Source: Actinomadura oligospora ATCC 43269
Lineage (GTDB): Bacteria > Actinomycetota > Actinomycetes > Streptosporangiales > Streptosporangiaceae
Assembly: GCF_000518265.1 (NCBI RefSeq)
Contig: NZ_JADG01000008.1
Span: 372,001-436,000 of the forward strand
Direction: 5' to 3'
Length of the DNA stretch: 64,000 nt
Shown: positions 34,490-42,161 of the stretch, piece by piece
Layout: every line of letters begins with the position of its first letter
How positions within the stretch are numbered: the first letter of the stretch is position 1
Translations under genes and position numbers: made by a program
Notes under the pieces: model-generated
Databases searched by the model: none
What the model saw: the letters and a program-made list of their open reading frames with translations, nothing else
What the model was told of the DNA's origin: nothing

Positions 34490-34621
34490 ATGGCGCTTCT
34501 CGACCTGCAGGGCCTCCAGGCCCCCACCGCCTCCGGCGGAGCCAGCGGCGGTAGCGGTCTGACCATCGTTACCTGCGCATCGCACACGCCGAGCAACCTG
34601 AGCCTCGCGCTCTGCCACTGA
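34490..34621 (+). CDS. Class III lanthipeptide precursor peptide (LanA/RamS-like), 43 aa
   Basis: Substrate of the upstream LanKC. An almost ideal AAGGAGGTG ribosome site lies 11 nt before the ATG. The leader starts MALLDLQGLQAP and contains the hydrophobic LLDLQ motif bound by class III kinases (compare LFDLQ in SapB precursors as I remember them). Then comes a short Ala/Ser/Gly linker. The core has two exact S/T-x2-S/T-x3-C modules: Ser22-Thr25-Cys29 and Ser35-Ser38-Cys42, joined by ASHTP, with a final His43. Each can become a labionin or lanthionine ring, so a two-ring SapB/labyrinthopeptin-type product is expected. Prolines are only at 12 and 34. The gene is short enough to be missed by automatic callers. 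Confidence 0.9.
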   Translation: MALLDLQGLQAPTASGGASGGSGLTIVTCASHTPSNLSLALCH

Positions 34622-34647
34622 GCCCCGGCACTCGGGCGTGATCATCC

Positions 34648-34728
34648 GGGTGGCCGCCACTGAGGGGCCACCCGCAACGCCCAAAGCCGCCGCGTGCGGC
34701 GCGGTCCCTGCCGCGCCGCACGCGGCGG
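34648..34728 (+). terminator. Two hairpins between precursor and transporter genes
   Basis: The first hairpin is gggtggcc (34648-34655) with ggccaccc (34666-34673). The second is a perfect 18-bp stem, 34687-34704 against 34711-34728, with a 6-nt loop (tccctg). There is no T-run, only tcccttgt, so it probably acts as a partial terminator or 3' mRNA stabiliser. Such hairpins after precursor genes typically give much more precursor mRNA than transporter mRNA. Confidence 0.7.
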
Positions 34729-34791
34729 TCCCTTGTCCACGGAAGAAGGACGGACGCGGACGGCCGTCCACGCAGAAGGAAGGATGCACGG

Positions 34792-36540
34792 ATGCGGACG
34801 GCGGCGGACCGCCTGGTGACGCGCACCGCGCGCGAGGGCGGCCTCTGGACGGCCCTCCTGGTCCTGGGCGCGCTCGGCGGGGCCGTCCTGCAGCTGCTCC
34901 TGCCGTTCGCCATCGGACGCGCGATCGACGGCCTGACCTCCGGAAACATCGACGGCCTCACTTCGGGCAACCCCCTCCACGACCGTTGGACGACCATCGC
35001 CGCGTCCGTCGTCGCGGGCATAGCGGCATGCGAGGTCCTGACGGCCTGGGCGACCGGCGTCACCGGCGCCGCGGCGGCGGCCCGGCTGCGCCGCGTCCTG
35101 CTCGGCCGCGTCCTCGGCGCGGGACCGGCGATCACCAGGCGGCACCCCGAGGGCGACCTCGCGACCCGCATCGGGCTGAACGCCGAGGAACTCGGCCAGG
35201 CCCCGGCGGCGCTCGTCACCGCCGCCGCCCTGCTCATCCCGACCGTCGGCGGGCTGGTCGCCCTGGCCCTCATCGACCCCTGGCTGCTGGGCGCGCTGGT
35301 CGCGGGCCTGGTCGCGATCACGCTCGTCCTGCGCGGATTCCTGCGCGCGACCACCGTCCACGCCGCCGGATACCAGCGCACACAGAGCGACATCGCGGCC
35401 CGTCTCACTGACGCGCTCAACGGAATCCGCACGATCGCCGCCGCCGGAACCGCGGACCTAGAGACCCGCCGGATCCTCACCCCGCTGCCCACACTTCGCG
35501 AACATGGGCTTCGACTTTGGCGCGCCAACGCGCGCGCGGGGGTGCAGGCAGGGCTGACCGTTCCGCTGCTGGAGGCGACCGTCCTCGCCGTGGGTGGATG
35601 GCGACTCGTCTCAGGCGGACTCAGCTTGGGCGAGTTGTACGCCGCAGCGCGCTATGCCGTGCTCGGCGCGAGCCTTTCGGGCGCGCTCGGCCAGATCGGC
35701 CAGCTCGCCCGATCGCGCGCAGCCGCGGGCCGCGTCACCGAAGTGCTCACGGAACCCGTCGTCCAGCACGGCGCACGCCGTCTCTCACTGCACGGTTCCG
35801 GAACCCTCGAATTCCGGAACGTCGCGATCCGCACACCAGACGGCGAAGGGCTGCGCGGCGTCGACTTCGTGATCCCGGGCGGCGGTGCGACCGCCGTGGT
35901 CGGACGTTCCGGCGCGGGCAAATCCCTGCTCGCCGCCCTGGCAGGACGCCTGCTCGACCCGGACGAAGGCGTCGTCCTCCTGGACGGCGTCCCACTCCAC
36001 GACCTGTCGCGCACCGAACTGCGACGCGCTGTCGGCTACGCCTTCGAACGTCCCGTCCTGCTGGGGGAGAGCGTCACCGACGCCGTGGCACTCGGCCTCC
36101 CTTCCCACACGCGCGCGCACGAGGACTACGTGCGGAACGCGGCCCGCGCCGCCCGCGCGGACTCCTACCTGGAACGGCTGCCCTCCGGCTATGCCACCGC
36201 CTTGGCGGACGCGCCGATGTCGGGTGGCGAGCGACAACGCCTAGGAATCGCTCGTGCGCTCGCGCAAGGGGAACGGCTCCTCGTCCTGGACGACGCGACC
36301 TCGAGCCTCGACACCGTGACCGAACGCGAGATCGGCGCGGCCCTCACCAGCGCGGCCGACGGCCGAACCCGCCTGCTCGTCGCCCATCGCGTCGCCACCG
36401 CCGCCGAGGCCGACAACGTCCTCTGGCTGGATGACGGACACGTCCGCGCCCAAGCCCCCCACGCCGACCTCTGGCGCGACCACCCGTCCTACCGGGCCCT
36501 CTTCGCCGACCCCACAACCTCCCCCGAGGGAAAGGCATGA
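34792..36540 (+). CDS. ABC transporter, TM-NBD half-exporter with degenerate Walker B (RamA/RamB-like), 582 aa
   Basis: Six hydrophobic segments in residues about 20-320, then an ATPase domain. Walker A is GRSGAGKS (about 371-378), the signature MSGGERQ (about 476) and Walker B LLVLDD, where Asp501 replaces the usual catalytic Glu. A duplicated GLTSGN occurs in the first outer loop. With the next gene it should form a heterodimeric exporter for the lanthipeptide. AAGGAAGGA precedes ATG 34792. The downstream gene overlaps by 4 nt (ATGA). Confidence 0.88.
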   Translation: MRTAADRLVTRTAREGGLWTALLVLGALGGAVLQLLLPFAIGRAIDGLTSGNIDGLTSGNPLHDRWTTIAASVVAGIAACEVLTAWATGVTGAAAAARLRRVLLGRVLGAGPAITRRHPEGDLATRIGLNAEELGQAPAALVTAAALLIPTVGGLVALALIDPWLLGALVAGLVAITLVLRGFLRATTVHAAGYQRTQSDIAARLTDALNGIRTIAAAGTADLETRRILTPLPTLREHGLRLWRANARAGVQAGLTVPLLEATVLAVGGWRLVSGGLSLGELYAAARYAVLGASLSGALGQIGQLARSRAAAGRVTEVLTEPVVQHGARRLSLHGSGTLEFRNVAIRTPDGEGLRGVDFVIPGGGATAVVGRSGAGKSLLAALAGRLLDPDEGVVLLDGVPLHDLSRTELRRAVGYAFERPVLLGESVTDAVALGLPSHTRAHEDYVRNAARAARADSYLERLPSGYATALADAPMSGGERQRLGIARALAQGERLLVLDDATSSLDTVTEREIGAALTSAADGRTRLLVAHRVATAAEADNVLWLDDGHVRAQAPHADLWRDHPSYRALFADPTTSPEGKA

Positions 36541-38306
36541 CCACCACCCCCCGCCCCCGCACGAGCCCACCCCCCGCGCACAGAGAACGAACGCCCGACG
36601 GGGTCTCGCTTCCCGCACGCGCGGGAAGCGGAACGCGGACGTTCGTGGTTCAGGCGTTGCTCGCGGAACCGCGGGCGGTATTGCGGGTGCTTGCGTGGTC
36701 GGTCGTAGAAGCAGGGCCCGCGCTGCTCGTCGGACAAGCCGTCGCGCGCGCGATCGGGGACGGCTTCGCGGCGGGACGTCCATGGGTGGGCACCGCCTGG
36801 CTCGCGACACTCGCCCTGGTCTGGACGGTCGCCGCGGTCGGGGCGCGCCAGGTCGTTCTGGCCGTGGCCGCCACGGTCGAGCCGTTTCGCGACCGGCTGC
36901 TGACCGAGGCCGTCTCCGGGACGCTGCGGCACGCCGCCACCGAAGGCCGCCCGCCCGGATCGGCGGCCGTCGCGCGCGTGAACCTTCAGGTGGAGCTGGC
37001 ACGCGACGCGCTCGCCGCGCTGGTCACCGTCGTTCGCTCGTTCGCGTTCACCGCTGTCAGCGTGGTCGTCGGCCTGGCCGTCCTGGAGCCGCTCGTCCTG
37101 CCCTGGGTGCTGCCGCCGTTCGTCGCGGGCCTCACGCTGTTCGTGGCGTCGCTGCCCGCGCTCGCCCGCCGCCAGCGCGCGTACCTCCTCGCAGACGAGG
37201 CGACGGTCGCCGCGACGGCCGAGATGATCGGCGGACTCCGCGACATCGCCGCCTGCGGCGCCGAGGACCGCGTCGGCGGCGCGGTCCGCGACCGCGTGGC
37301 GACGCAGGAGGCGGCGGGCCGCGCCCTCGCCCGCGTCACCGCCCTCCGCACGGTCGCGCTGACCGTCGGCGGCTGGGCCCCGGTGCTTCTGCTCCTGCTC
37401 GCGGTGCCCTGGCTGGGCCGCCACGGTGTCGGCGCGGCCATGGTGATCGGCGCGCTCACCTACCTGACGCAGTCGCTCGTCCCCGCGTTCGGCGGACTGG
37501 TCCGTGGGGTCGGCGTGAGCGCCGTCCGCCTCGGCGTCTCCGTGGACCGCGTCCTGACCGCCACCACCGCCGACGCAGCGCCGGCATCCTGCACCACACC
37601 AGCGGAGACGGACGTGCGGCTCCGCGCGGTCACCGCCGCCTACGGCCCGGACGCGGTGCCAGTGATCGACGAGCTGGATCTGGACGTCCCGTCCGGCGGC
37701 CATCTGGCGGTGGTCGGGCCCAGCGGCATCGGAAAATCCACGCTGGCCGCGGTCATCACAGGCCTGATGCGTCCGCGCGACGGGACGGTCGAGATCGGCG
37801 GCGTCCGCGCCGACCAGGTCGATCCCTCCGCGCGCGTGCTGATCCCGCAGGAGGCGTACGTCTTCCGCGGCACCGTCCGCGAGAACCTCGGTTACCTCAC
37901 GCGCGACGCGGAACCACCGTTCACGCAGGCCATGGAGAGGATCGGCTCGGCGGACCTCGTGGCCCGCCTGGGCGGCCTGGACGCCGAACTCGACCCCGGT
38001 GCGCTCTCGGCGGGGGAGCGGCAGCTGATCGCGCTGACCCGCGCCTACCTCGCGCCCGCCCGGCTGGTCGTCCTGGACGAGGCGACCTGCCACCTCGACC
38101 CCGCCGCCGAGGCCCGCGCGGAGACGGCCTTCGCGCGACGCCCCGGAACCCTGATCGTCGTGGCGCACCGGATCAGTTCCGCCCGCCGGGCCGACCGCGT
38201 CCTGCTCATGGACGGCACGCGCCCCCACCACGGGACGCACGACGACCTGATCCGCAGCTCACCCCCGTACGCGGCCCTGGCCGGACGCTGGCGCCCCGCA
38301 CGGTGA
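36537..38306 (+). CDS. ABC transporter, TM-NBD half-exporter with canonical Walker B, 589 aa
   Basis: Partner of the preceding half-transporter: about six membrane segments, then Walker A GPSGIGKS, signature LSAGERQ (a non-canonical SAGE), Walker B LVVLDEATCHLD with the catalytic Glu present, and the H-loop VVAHRISSARRA. One consensus and one degenerate ATP site per dimer is the known pattern for heterodimeric exporters. Start ATG overlaps the preceding stop by 4 nt. It is followed 23 bp later by the peptidase gene, so export and leader removal are coexpressed. Confidence 0.88.
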   Translation: MTTTPRPRTSPPPAHRERTPDGVSLPARAGSGTRTFVVQALLAEPRAVLRVLAWSVVEAGPALLVGQAVARAIGDGFAAGRPWVGTAWLATLALVWTVAAVGARQVVLAVAATVEPFRDRLLTEAVSGTLRHAATEGRPPGSAAVARVNLQVELARDALAALVTVVRSFAFTAVSVVVGLAVLEPLVLPWVLPPFVAGLTLFVASLPALARRQRAYLLADEATVAATAEMIGGLRDIAACGAEDRVGGAVRDRVATQEAAGRALARVTALRTVALTVGGWAPVLLLLLAVPWLGRHGVGAAMVIGALTYLTQSLVPAFGGLVRGVGVSAVRLGVSVDRVLTATTADAAPASCTTPAETDVRLRAVTAAYGPDAVPVIDELDLDVPSGGHLAVVGPSGIGKSTLAAVITGLMRPRDGTVEIGGVRADQVDPSARVLIPQEAYVFRGTVRENLGYLTRDAEPPFTQAMERIGSADLVARLGGLDAELDPGALSAGERQLIALTRAYLAPARLVVLDEATCHLDPAAEARAETAFARRPGTLIVVAHRISSARRADRVLLMDGTRPHHGTHDDLIRSSPPYAALAGRWRPAR

Positions 38307-38329
38307 CACCGCCCGGAGGTGGCGAAACC

Positions 38330-40327
38330 ATGAGATATCCCGAGGCCGAACGCGGGCCCGTCATCGACGTCCTGCACGGCGAGCGCGTCGCCGACCCCTA
38401 CCGCTGGCTGGAGGATCCGGCCGCGCCGGACACCCGCGCCTGGCTGGACGCCCAGGACGAGCTGTACCAGAAGCACATCGACCCCGAACTCCGGCGGACG
38501 TTCCGCCGCCGCGTCGTCGAACTCGCCGACACCGGAAGCGTCAGCGCCCCCGTCTGGCGCGGCGACCGGCGCTTCACCCTCCGCCGCGTCGCAGGTCAGG
38601 AGCACGCGGTCCTGCACGTCGCGGACGGCGGCGAGCCCGAGCGGACGCTCCTCGACCCGACCGTGCTCGACCCGTCCGGCACGACGACGCTCGACGCGTG
38701 GCGGTCCGACCCGTCCGGACGGCTGCTGGCCTGTCAGGTGTCGCGGGGCGGCACCGAACGCGCCGAACTCCTCGTCCTGGACGTCGAGACCGGCGAGACC
38801 CTGGACGGCCCGATCGACCGCTGCCGCTACTCCCCGGTGGCCTGGCTCCCCGACGGAAAAGGCTTCTACTACGTCCGCGCCGAGCCGGGCGACGAGACGC
38901 GACGCCGCGTCCGCCTCCACCTCATCGGCGAGCCACCCGAGCACGACACACCCGTCACCGAACCGGCCACGTCCCACGGCGTGGGCATCAGCGCGGACGG
39001 TCACTGGCTCGTCATCTCCACGGCGGACGGCTCCGACCCCCGCAACGACCTGTACATCGCCGACCTGACGACCGCCACGCACCAGCTCAGGCCCGTCCAG
39101 CAGGACGTGGACGCCCGAGCCGCGGCCGCCATCGGCCCGGACGGCCGCCTCTACATCGTCACCGACCGGGACGCCCCCCGCGTGCGCCTCTGCGTCGCCG
39201 ACCCGACCAACCCGTCCGACTGGACCGAACTCATCCCGGAGGACAAGGAAGCCGTCCTCTCCGACTTCGCCTTCCTGGACGGCCTGATCGCCATCACCCG
39301 CATCCGCAGCGGAACGTCCGAACTGTCGCTTCACGACGCGCGCACAGGAGAACGGCGGCGCGACGTCCCCCTGCCCAGCCCCGGCATACTCGGGCCGCTG
39401 TCCACCCGTCCCGGCGGTGGACGCGAGTTGTGGTTCACCCACAGCGGCATGGCCACGCCCGAAGCCGTCTGGCATTACGACACCAGCGACAACAGTCTCA
39501 CCCTCTGGGAACCGTCCCCTAGCCCCATCGTCCTGCCGCCGCTGGAGACGCACCAGATCACCTGCACCTCGGCGGACGGAACCCCCGTGCGCGTCGACGT
39601 GATGGCCCGTCCCCACCAGGGCCCAGACCCTCGCCCGGCCATCCTGTACGGCTACGGCGGCTTCGGCATCCCGCTCACCCCGTCCTACGCCGCGGACGCG
39701 CTCGCCTGGGTGGACGAGGGCGGCGTCCTGGCGATCGCCCACCTGAGAGGCGGCGGCGAGGACGGCACGACCTCGCACCGCGCGGGCATACAAGGCCGGA
39801 AACAGCGCGTCTTCGACGACTTCCTGGCCGCCGCCGAGGAACTCGTCTCCACCGGCTGGACGTCCCCCGACCGGCTCGCGATCTGGGGCGAGTCCAACGG
39901 CGGGCTCCTCGTCGGAGCCGCGCTCACCCAGCGCCCCGACCTGTTCGCCGCCGCCGTCTGCGTCGCGCCGTTGCTGGACATGGTCCGCTACGACCTGTCC
40001 GGCATGGGCGCGATGTGGCACGGCGAGTACGGCTCCCCGGCCGACCCCGAGGCGTTCGGCTGGCTGCGCGCGTACTCGCCGTACCACCACGTCCACGAGG
40101 GCACCGCCTACCCGGCGACCCTCTTCGCGGTCTTCGACGGCGACTCCCGCGTCGACCCGCTCCACGCGCGCAAGATGTGCGCCGCGCTCCAGTGGGCGAC
40201 GGCCGGCGACCGACCCGTCCTGCTACGCCGGGAATCCGACGTCGGCCACGCGTCCCGCTCCGCCGGACGCTCCTACGACCTGGCCGCCGACCTCCTGGCC
40301 TTCGTCACCACCCAGACAACCCCCTGA
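38330..40327 (+). CDS. Prolyl oligopeptidase (S9 family), FlaP-like leader peptidase candidate, 665 aa
   Basis: Cytosolic serine peptidase: N-terminal beta-propeller (residues about 20-400, begins with 'DPYRWLEDPAAPDTRAWLDAQ', the POP family hallmark) and C-terminal alpha/beta-hydrolase domain with Ser522 in GESNGGLL, Asp609 in GDSRVDPLH and His640 in DVGHASR as the catalytic triad. Length is close to the usual 660-700 residues. AGGAGGTGG precedes the ATG. In the Kribbella flavipeptin system the POP FlaP removes the leader by cutting after Pro. Here the gene sits in the operon, so the same role is likely, with Pro12 of the precursor as the predicted site. There is no signal peptide, so it acts before export. 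Confidence 0.9.
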   Translation: MRYPEAERGPVIDVLHGERVADPYRWLEDPAAPDTRAWLDAQDELYQKHIDPELRRTFRRRVVELADTGSVSAPVWRGDRRFTLRRVAGQEHAVLHVADGGEPERTLLDPTVLDPSGTTTLDAWRSDPSGRLLACQVSRGGTERAELLVLDVETGETLDGPIDRCRYSPVAWLPDGKGFYYVRAEPGDETRRRVRLHLIGEPPEHDTPVTEPATSHGVGISADGHWLVISTADGSDPRNDLYIADLTTATHQLRPVQQDVDARAAAAIGPDGRLYIVTDRDAPRVRLCVADPTNPSDWTELIPEDKEAVLSDFAFLDGLIAITRIRSGTSELSLHDARTGERRRDVPLPSPGILGPLSTRPGGGRELWFTHSGMATPEAVWHYDTSDNSLTLWEPSPSPIVLPPLETHQITCTSADGTPVRVDVMARPHQGPDPRPAILYGYGGFGIPLTPSYAADALAWVDEGGVLAIAHLRGGGEDGTTSHRAGIQGRKQRVFDDFLAAAEELVSTGWTSPDRLAIWGESNGGLLVGAALTQRPDLFAAAVCVAPLLDMVRYDLSGMGAMWHGEYGSPADPEAFGWLRAYSPYHHVHEGTAYPATLFAVFDGDSRVDPLHARKMCAALQWATAGDRPVLLRRESDVGHASRSAGRSYDLAADLLAFVTTQTTP

Positions 40328-40336
40328 CCAGGGGCG

Positions 40337-40987
40337 TCACCGGCCCGGACGCGGCGACCGCTGCGTCCGGGGGACGACGCCCCCGAGCCAGCCGTTCTCC
40401 TCGGCGATGGCGACCGCCTCCAGACGGGTGCGGGCGCCGACCTTGGTCACGATGCGGGCCAGGTAGTTCCGGACGGTCCCGGTCGCGAGGAACAGCGACC
40501 GCGCCGTCTCGGCGACGGTCGCGCCCTTGGCGGTCTCCCTGAGCACCTCCAGTTCGCGCGGGGTCAGCGGACTTCGGGACGTGGCGAGCTCGGCGTAGGC
40601 CATGTCCGCGTCGATGACACGCTCGCCGTTCGCGACGTCGCGGATCGCCTGGATCAGGCGGGCCGGCGAGGTGTCCTTGAGCAGGAACCCCTCCGCGCCC
40701 GCCTCGACCGCCCGGCGCAGATCGCCGGGCCGCCGTCGTTCGGCCATGAGGATCACGCGGCATTCCGGCAGCAGGGTGAGCAGCCGGAAGGTCGCGTCGA
40801 CACCGTCGAGATCGGGCAGGCCGAGGTCCACGAGCGCGACCTCCGGGCGGCAGTGCGCCGCCGTGGCCAGCAGCTTGCGGGCGCAGTCCACGGTCTCGAC
40901 GACGCGGATGTCCGGTTCGCCGTCCAGAAGGGCGACCAGACCACTACGGAACAGATGGACGTTCTCGGCGAGGATGACGCGGGTCAC
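40337..40987 (-). CDS. NarL/FixJ-type response regulator (RamR-like), 216 aa
   Basis: Receiver domain (residues 1-about 120) plus LuxR-type HTH (SPLTPRELEVLRETAKGATVAETARSLFLATGTVRNYLARIVTKVGAR). The phospho-acceptor Asp is present in VALVDLGLPDLDG and the Lys in LLKDTSP. However, the N-terminal acidic pair is reduced to AEN, and the Thr/Ser after beta-4 is replaced (ILMAE), so the receiver is atypical and perhaps works without phosphorylation. It lies 9 bp from the peptidase stop, convergent. By position it corresponds to ramR next to ramCSAB. No sensor kinase is adjacent. The start codon is GTG 40987, overlapping a short upstream ORF. Confidence 0.85.
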   Translation of the reverse strand: MTRVILAENVHLFRSGLVALLDGEPDIRVVETVDCARKLLATAAHCRPEVALVDLGLPDLDGVDATFRLLTLLPECRVILMAERRRPGDLRRAVEAGAEGFLLKDTSPARLIQAIRDVANGERVIDADMAYAELATSRSPLTPRELEVLRETAKGATVAETARSLFLATGTVRNYLARIVTKVGARTRLEAVAIAEENGWLGGVVPRTQRSPRPGR

Positions 40988-41085
40988 CGGCTGGGCCCCG
41001 GGAGGGGGGCCTGGCGTGACAGGGAGATCGGCGCTGATCTGTGGAAAGCGGGCAGGGCACGTCCGGGCTGGAGGACGAGGGTCAT
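40984..41085 (-). CDS. Possible 33-residue leader ORF overlapping the response regulator start
   Basis: ATG at 41085 begins a frame MTLVLQPGRALPAFHRSAP... that stops (TGA) within the GTGA overlap of the regulator start. An AAGGCGAAG sequence precedes it. Translational coupling through the overlap would explain why the regulator itself has no visible ribosome-binding site. Too short for coding statistics by eye, so confidence is low. Confidence 0.3.
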   Translation of the reverse strand: MTLVLQPGRALPAFHRSAPISLSRQAPLPGPSR

Positions 41086-41458
41086 GGCTTCGCCTTGGTG
41101 TTTGGACTGGGGCGCGGCAGACGCCAGCGTGCTGGAGAAGCCTCGGGCCGTCAAATGCGATATGTCGGAATTGGTGCCGTCCTTATACCCGTGAGGTGAG
41201 TATTTTCGAGCCCGTGGTGGCGCAGAGTGTCCGCGCGCACACGCATGACCTCCGGCGATCACGCTCCGACGACGAAGGATCCCCTGGTGGGGCCCCCGGC
41301 GTCCGCTTCCGGCCACAGATTTGATACCCGTCGGTATCCCAGGACGAGAGGAATTGTCCTTGGCAAACAGACGACTCCGCCTCGGTCAGGACACCTTAAC
41401 GCCCATTCGGAAAGCCCGCCTCATGGTCTTTTATGGGCCCGCCGAGAAGCCTCGGAAC
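40988..41458. other. Intergenic region upstream of the response regulator
   Basis: About 470 bp between two minus-strand genes, containing the short leader-like frame (40984-41085) and a 16-bp palindrome GATACC-CGTC-GGTATC at 41323-41338, which could be an operator. No other gene is supported. Promoter candidates lie around 41160-41210 (A+T-richer: tgcgatatgtcgg, cttatacccg). Confidence 0.4.
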
Positions 41459-42067
41459 CTACTCCTGAGGCAGGCTGGCCTTGGCTTTCTCATAGCCGCC
41501 CGTGGGAGCGTTCTCGTCCTTGGCGTAGACGAGGTGGACGACGCCGGTCGAGAACGGGGTGGAACTCAGCAATGTCAGCGGCAACGGCGCGTCCGCGTCC
41601 TCGAACAGCCGCATCCCCTTCCGCACCGCGATCGGATGCACCAGCAGGTGCAGCTCGTCGAGCAGCCCCGCCTCCAGCAGCCGCCGGACGACCGAGACCG
41701 ACCCGCTCATCGCGATGTCCCCGCCCGGCCCGTCCTTCAACCCGGCGACGGCCGGGACGAGCTCCCCGCGCAGTACCTCGGAGTTCCGCCAGGTGAACTC
41801 GAGCTCCTGCCGCGACACGACGATCTTCCGCGCGTCGCCGAGCGCCTTGGCCATCCCCGCGTCCTCGCCGCCCGCCGCCTCCCGCTCGGGCCACGCGCCC
41901 GCGAAACCGTCGTAGGTCCTCCGCCCGAGCAGGAGCGTGTCCGCGCTGCCGAGCTGCGCCGACACCGCCTCTCCCATCTCCTCGTTGAAGTAGGGGAAGT
42001 GCCAGTCCTGCGGGTCCTCCACGACCCCGTCGAGCGCGATGAACAGACCGGCCGTGATCTTCCGCAT
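41459..42067 (-). CDS. RibD C-terminal/dihydrofolate-reductase-like oxidoreductase, 202 aa
   Basis: Second of three RibD_C-type proteins in this window: RKITAGLFIALDGVVEDPQ at the N terminus (ALDGVV loop), SADTLLLGRRTYDGFAGAWP, IVVSRQELEF, GDIAMSGSVSVVRRLLEAGLLDELHLLVHPIAVRKGMRLF. The pattern fits the generic NADPH-binding family of unknown substrate. ATG 42067 is preceded by GGAGGAG. A long open frame continues upstream but has no better start. It is divergent from the HAD-like gene (94 bp). Confidence 0.85.
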   Translation of the reverse strand: MRKITAGLFIALDGVVEDPQDWHFPYFNEEMGEAVSAQLGSADTLLLGRRTYDGFAGAWPEREAAGGEDAGMAKALGDARKIVVSRQELEFTWRNSEVLRGELVPAVAGLKDGPGGDIAMSGSVSVVRRLLEAGLLDELHLLVHPIAVRKGMRLFEDADAPLPLTLLSSTPFSTGVVHLVYAKDENAPTGGYEKAKASLPQE

Positions 42068-42161
42068 GAGTCTTCTCCTCCAGCTGACGACGTTCTCCCC
42101 AAGAGACCGTCCCCAGCGGCGAATCTCATCGAACCCACCCGAAGGTCTCGCCGTCCGACTG

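Noticed and set aside
31304..34789. A 1161-codon open frame on the minus strand across the LanKC and precursor genes
   Set aside because: Pure mirror of the third-codon G+C bias of LanKC. Residue composition (Glu/Gly/Arg/Val-rich, no hydrophobic core) is not protein-like.
36489..38240. A 583-codon open frame opposite the second half-exporter
   Set aside because: Antisense shadow of the ABC gene; no motif and no start site.
36431..38329. In-frame upstream extension of the prolyl oligopeptidase
   Set aside because: Arg-rich sequence overlapping the ABC gene; the ATG at 38330 has an AGGAGGTGG site and the DPYRWLEDP family start follows it.
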